Source: Candidatus Eiseniibacteriota bacterium | GTDB taxonomy: Bacteria; Arandabacterota; Arandabacteria; JAGLYR01 | DNA: 18,632 nucleotides | NCBI GenBank assembly: GCA_023132135.1 | Contig: JAGLYR010000022.1 | Coordinates: 1 to 18,632, forward strand | Direction: 5' to 3' | Part shown: piece by piece, positions 16,705-18,632 of the stretch | How positions within the stretch are numbered: position 1 is the stretch's first letter | Layout: every line of letters starts with the position of its first letter | The notes under the pieces: generated by a model | Databases searched by the model: none | What the model was told of the DNA's origin: nothing | What the model saw: the letters and a program-made list of their open reading frames with translations, nothing else | Made by a program: the position numbers and the translations under genes

Positions 16705-16711
16705 AACGCCG

Positions 16712-16731
16712 GGGTGACGCATGCGTCACCC
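16712..16731. terminator. Perfect 20-bp palindrome between convergent genes, probable bidirectional terminator
   Basis: GGGTGACGCATGCGTCACCC is a perfect palindrome 7 bp after the FTCD stop, and its last base is the first of the stop codon of the minus-strand gene. As RNA it gives an 8-bp stem with a CATG loop from either strand. The following T-tract is weak (TACTCTTTC on plus, none on minus), so a protein-binding site is the alternative. A 20-bp palindrome is unlikely by chance in this length. Confidence 0.55.
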
Positions 16732-18359
16732 TACTCTTTCACATTCCTCACGGCACGCAGCAACCGCTGGAGATCCACTCCTTCCCGGTAGTACAGGTAC
16801 TTCGGCCTCGTCTCCTTACCCGTGAGCGAACCCAGCAACCCGGCCCGGATTCCCAGCTCATCAAGCGTCACTCGCCTGTAACCAAACCGCTTTTCCAGAC
16901 CGGCCGATATCCTGTCCACTATGATCACCGGGAAGCGTCCGCTCTCCAATCCCCGCTCGTTGTCCTGCTCGAAGATCGGGAAGAGCACAGCGTGGGGAGA
17001 CAGATCCCTGGACGCCATCGCGTGATAGTGGTTGTCCTCAAGACATCCGGTCAACACCGCGGCATTCCGGGTCGGCATCAGGACCCGGCCGTCCACGGCT
17101 CTCACCAGAGCGGCCAATTGCCGAGCCGCAAACCTGCGCTCGTGTGTAACCCGCTGACCGCCAACATCAATGCTCAGTGCACCCGTCACACTGGAGATCA
17201 GAATCATGACGAGAACGACCGTCAGCACAACGGGGGCCGCCGGACCCGCAGGAGCAGTCTGTCCACCCCCATCTTCCCCGGCCATCGATCCCTCCAACCT
17301 GCGAAGGACCACACCCGCCGAGTAGAACCCAAGCAGTCCCAGCAGGAAGTAGGCGGGAATGAACGCATTCTCGTAGCCGCCCCACTTGGCCCGCGTCAGC
17401 AGCGACACCGCGACCGCAGCCAGGGCAAACAATCCGAGGAGCCTCAACCGTCCCCTGTTCCCGCTGTGGAGACACCGCCAGGCCGCGAAAAAGAGCGACG
17501 CGCTCAGGGCAACCAGAATCGGACGAAACATGTACAGGTTCCTGATCGCCAGTGAGAAAGCAGCTGTGAAACTCTTCTTCCACCACCCGTGTGTCCGGGG
17601 CACTTCGAAGATGTAGGTGAAGGCAAGACGTCCCTCGCCAAGGAAGAGACTGCCCCACAGAAGCAGATTGACTACGGCGGAGGCGATCGCGAAGACAGCC
17701 AGCCCGCGCCAGTTGCGGTCCAGCACCAGGTGGAGCGCAAGAGCGAGTGCAAAAAGAGCGAAGCTCTGTTTTCCGAAGGAGGCCAGGGCCAGCAGAGCGG
17801 CAGCGGTAATGACATTGGCCCCGCGGTGCTCTCTCATGTTCAGCAAAGCGAAGACAGATCCCACGACGAAGAGCAGTGCCATGCCGTCGACCCTTACCAG
17901 ATCGAACCAGTATCCCGTAACTCCGTATGCCGCGAAGGGAGTCAGGAAAGCGAACCCGGCAAGAACGCTGTTCCTGTTTTCTTTCCACACGAGCCATCCC
18001 ACCAGCGCCGCGGTGCCAACGACACTCACCAGCGAAATCAACCTGGCGAACGTGAAACCGATGCCGGTGAGCCCGATGCCCAGGGCCGTCACATACGCGT
18101 ACAGCGGCGGGTAGATGAATGGGACGAACTCCTGCGAGGGCAGCTTGTAGATGCTCCCGGTCTTGATCAACTCGATCCCATGACCAAGAACAGCCCCCTC
18201 CATCCATTCGATATCAAGGGGACAGCTCAGACGGCTCAGTGCAATGGTGAGGAACTGGACGAAGGGAACGGTGGCGACAGCCAGGACGACGCAGGACAGC
18301 CACCGAACCGAGGACGGCATTCGGCCGTTCTTTGCTTCGGATTGAGCCGCTTCACCCAT
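16731..18359 (-). CDS. GT-C type membrane glycosyltransferase (GT39/PMT-like)
   Basis: Predicted 542-residue integral membrane protein with about eleven hydrophobic segments. After the first helix (about residues 20-42), the first outer loop contains CPLDIEWMEGAVL (D49, E51, E54), the acidic motif expected of polyprenol-phosphate-sugar-dependent GT-C enzymes, followed by FVPFIYPPLYAYV. This matches many bacterial proteins called glycosyltransferase family 39. They transfer a sugar from a lipid carrier to lipid, glycan or protein outside the inner membrane; donor and acceptor here are unknown. The frame stays open to a TTG at 18506, but that leader is not family-like. The ATG at 18359 has AGAGG about 11 nt upstream and is preferred; 18320 is a further option. 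It converges with FTCD, and no clear promoter was seen. Confidence 0.75.
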   Translation of the reverse strand: MGEAAQSEAKNGRMPSSVRWLSCVVLAVATVPFVQFLTIALSRLSCPLDIEWMEGAVLGHGIELIKTGSIYKLPSQEFVPFIYPPLYAYVTALGIGLTGIGFTFARLISLVSVVGTAALVGWLVWKENRNSVLAGFAFLTPFAAYGVTGYWFDLVRVDGMALLFVVGSVFALLNMREHRGANVITAAALLALASFGKQSFALFALALALHLVLDRNWRGLAVFAIASAVVNLLLWGSLFLGEGRLAFTYIFEVPRTHGWWKKSFTAAFSLAIRNLYMFRPILVALSASLFFAAWRCLHSGNRGRLRLLGLFALAAVAVSLLTRAKWGGYENAFIPAYFLLGLLGFYSAGVVLRRLEGSMAGEDGGGQTAPAGPAAPVVLTVVLVMILISSVTGALSIDVGGQRVTHERRFAARQLAALVRAVDGRVLMPTRNAAVLTGCLEDNHYHAMASRDLSPHAVLFPIFEQDNERGLESGRFPVIIVDRISAGLEKRFGYRRVTLDELGIRAGLLGSLTGKETRPKYLYYREGVDLQRLLRAVRNVKE

Positions 18360-18571
18360 TTTCCGGCGACCTCTTGGGCATTGCCCCCAATGAACCCGGC
18401 GGCTGCTCCCGGAACCTCGCATTACGTATCGCAGCAAACGCGGAAGTGACCGGCCAGAGCCAACCAAACAGCCGAAGCCGCTGCAAGCAATCTCCAGGAA
18501 ACACAAGGGCCCTGTTCATCCGCACTCCACAATGGATGAGCAACGGCACTACCGCCAGCCGGCTGCAGGCC

Positions 18572-18586
18572 TGGCACAGACCTTGC
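18572..18586 (+). promoter_or_regulatory. Sigma-54-type promoter, full match to the core consensus
   Basis: TGGCAC-N5-TTGC matches all ten fixed positions of the -24/-12 consensus, with GG (18573-18574) and GC (18585-18586) 10 bp apart. Start of transcription is predicted near 18598, pointing out of the window and away from the glycosyltransferase gene. A 10-bp palindrome, CAGCCGGCTG (18556-18565), lies just upstream, of unknown meaning. The remainder of the upstream region from 18360 shows no gene. Confidence 0.7.
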
Positions 18587-18597
18587 GTCAACCAGTG

Positions 18598-18632
18598 AGT
18601 ACAACTGAATAGGGTTCGCCCCCAAACTTCGA
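18598..18632 (+). ncRNA. Start of a second predicted small RNA of the same family (cut by window edge)
   Basis: The first 35 nt of a predicted transcript. Bases 18601-18630 match the element at 14718-14747 at 24 of 30 positions, and all six differences are transitions. The spacing from the -12 GC to the element differs by only 1 bp between the copies (15 and 16 nt). The hairpin is kept in part: the C-G pair of the first copy is T-A here (compensatory), an A-T pair becomes G-T, and one C-G pair becomes C-A (disruptive). The loop CCCC is unchanged. The 3' part and any terminator are outside the window. Confidence 0.5.

Noticed and set aside
18360-18506. Upstream extension of the glycosyltransferase to the TTG at 18506
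   Set aside because: The added 49 residues are Arg-, Gly- and Cys-rich and unlike the family, and the ATG at 18359 has an acceptable ribosome site.
1-18632. CRISPR array, insertion sequence, integron or phage genes
   Set aside because: No regularly spaced repeats, transposase, integrase or terminal inverted repeats were seen. The only dispersed repeat noticed is the 30-nt element found twice.

Overview
The window (18,632 bp, GC-rich) carries thirteen protein genes. Twelve are on the minus strand and one (FTCD) is on the plus strand. Outer-membrane (TolC-type), periplasmic adaptor and lipoprotein components point to a diderm Gram-negative bacterium. Separate GlnRS and GluRS genes, a fused FTCD and two sigma-54-like promoters fit an uncultivated lineage, perhaps of the FCB/Eisenbacteria type. 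That placement is inference only; no rRNA or other taxonomic marker is present.

Layout. (1) 1-2934, minus: a CPBP membrane protease, gltX and glnS (glnS is cut by the window edge), closely spaced and probably one transcript. (2) 3109-9328, minus: flavin reductase, TolC-type channel, periplasmic adaptor and RND pump, with gaps of 10, 6 and 3 bp and a plausible promoter in front. (3) 9431-14317 (or 14341), minus: a lipoprotein HlyD adaptor, two ABC ATPases and two ABC-2 permeases, most joined by ATGA overlaps. This matches ybhG-ybhF-ybhS-ybhR with the fused YbhF split into two genes. (4) 14342-15030: an intergenic region with no convincing protein gene but a dense set of signals. (5) 15031-16704, plus: FTCD, converging on (6) 16731-18359, minus: a GT-C type membrane glycosyltransferase. 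The two genes are separated by a perfect 20-bp palindrome. (7) 18360-18632: non-coding upstream region.

The most interesting signal is in regions 4 and 7. Each holds a sigma-54-type -24/-12 promoter (GG-N10-GC), and at the expected start of each transcript lies the same 30-nt element (24/30 identical, all six differences transitions). The element can fold into a hairpin with a CCCC loop, and one stem pair changes in a compensatory way between copies. In region 4 the predicted transcript runs about 169 nt to a strong intrinsic terminator and contains no ATG-started reading frame of note. FTCD has its own sigma-70-like promoter after that terminator. I read this as two members of a sigma-54-dependent small RNA family. 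The second copy runs off the window.

Together the two efflux operons could form a drug/metabolite export locus in which the TolC-type protein serves the RND pump and possibly the ABC exporter. The RND pump lacks the canonical D-D-K proton-relay residues. The two ABC ATPases are degenerate in complementary places, which predicts one consensus and one degenerate ATP site.
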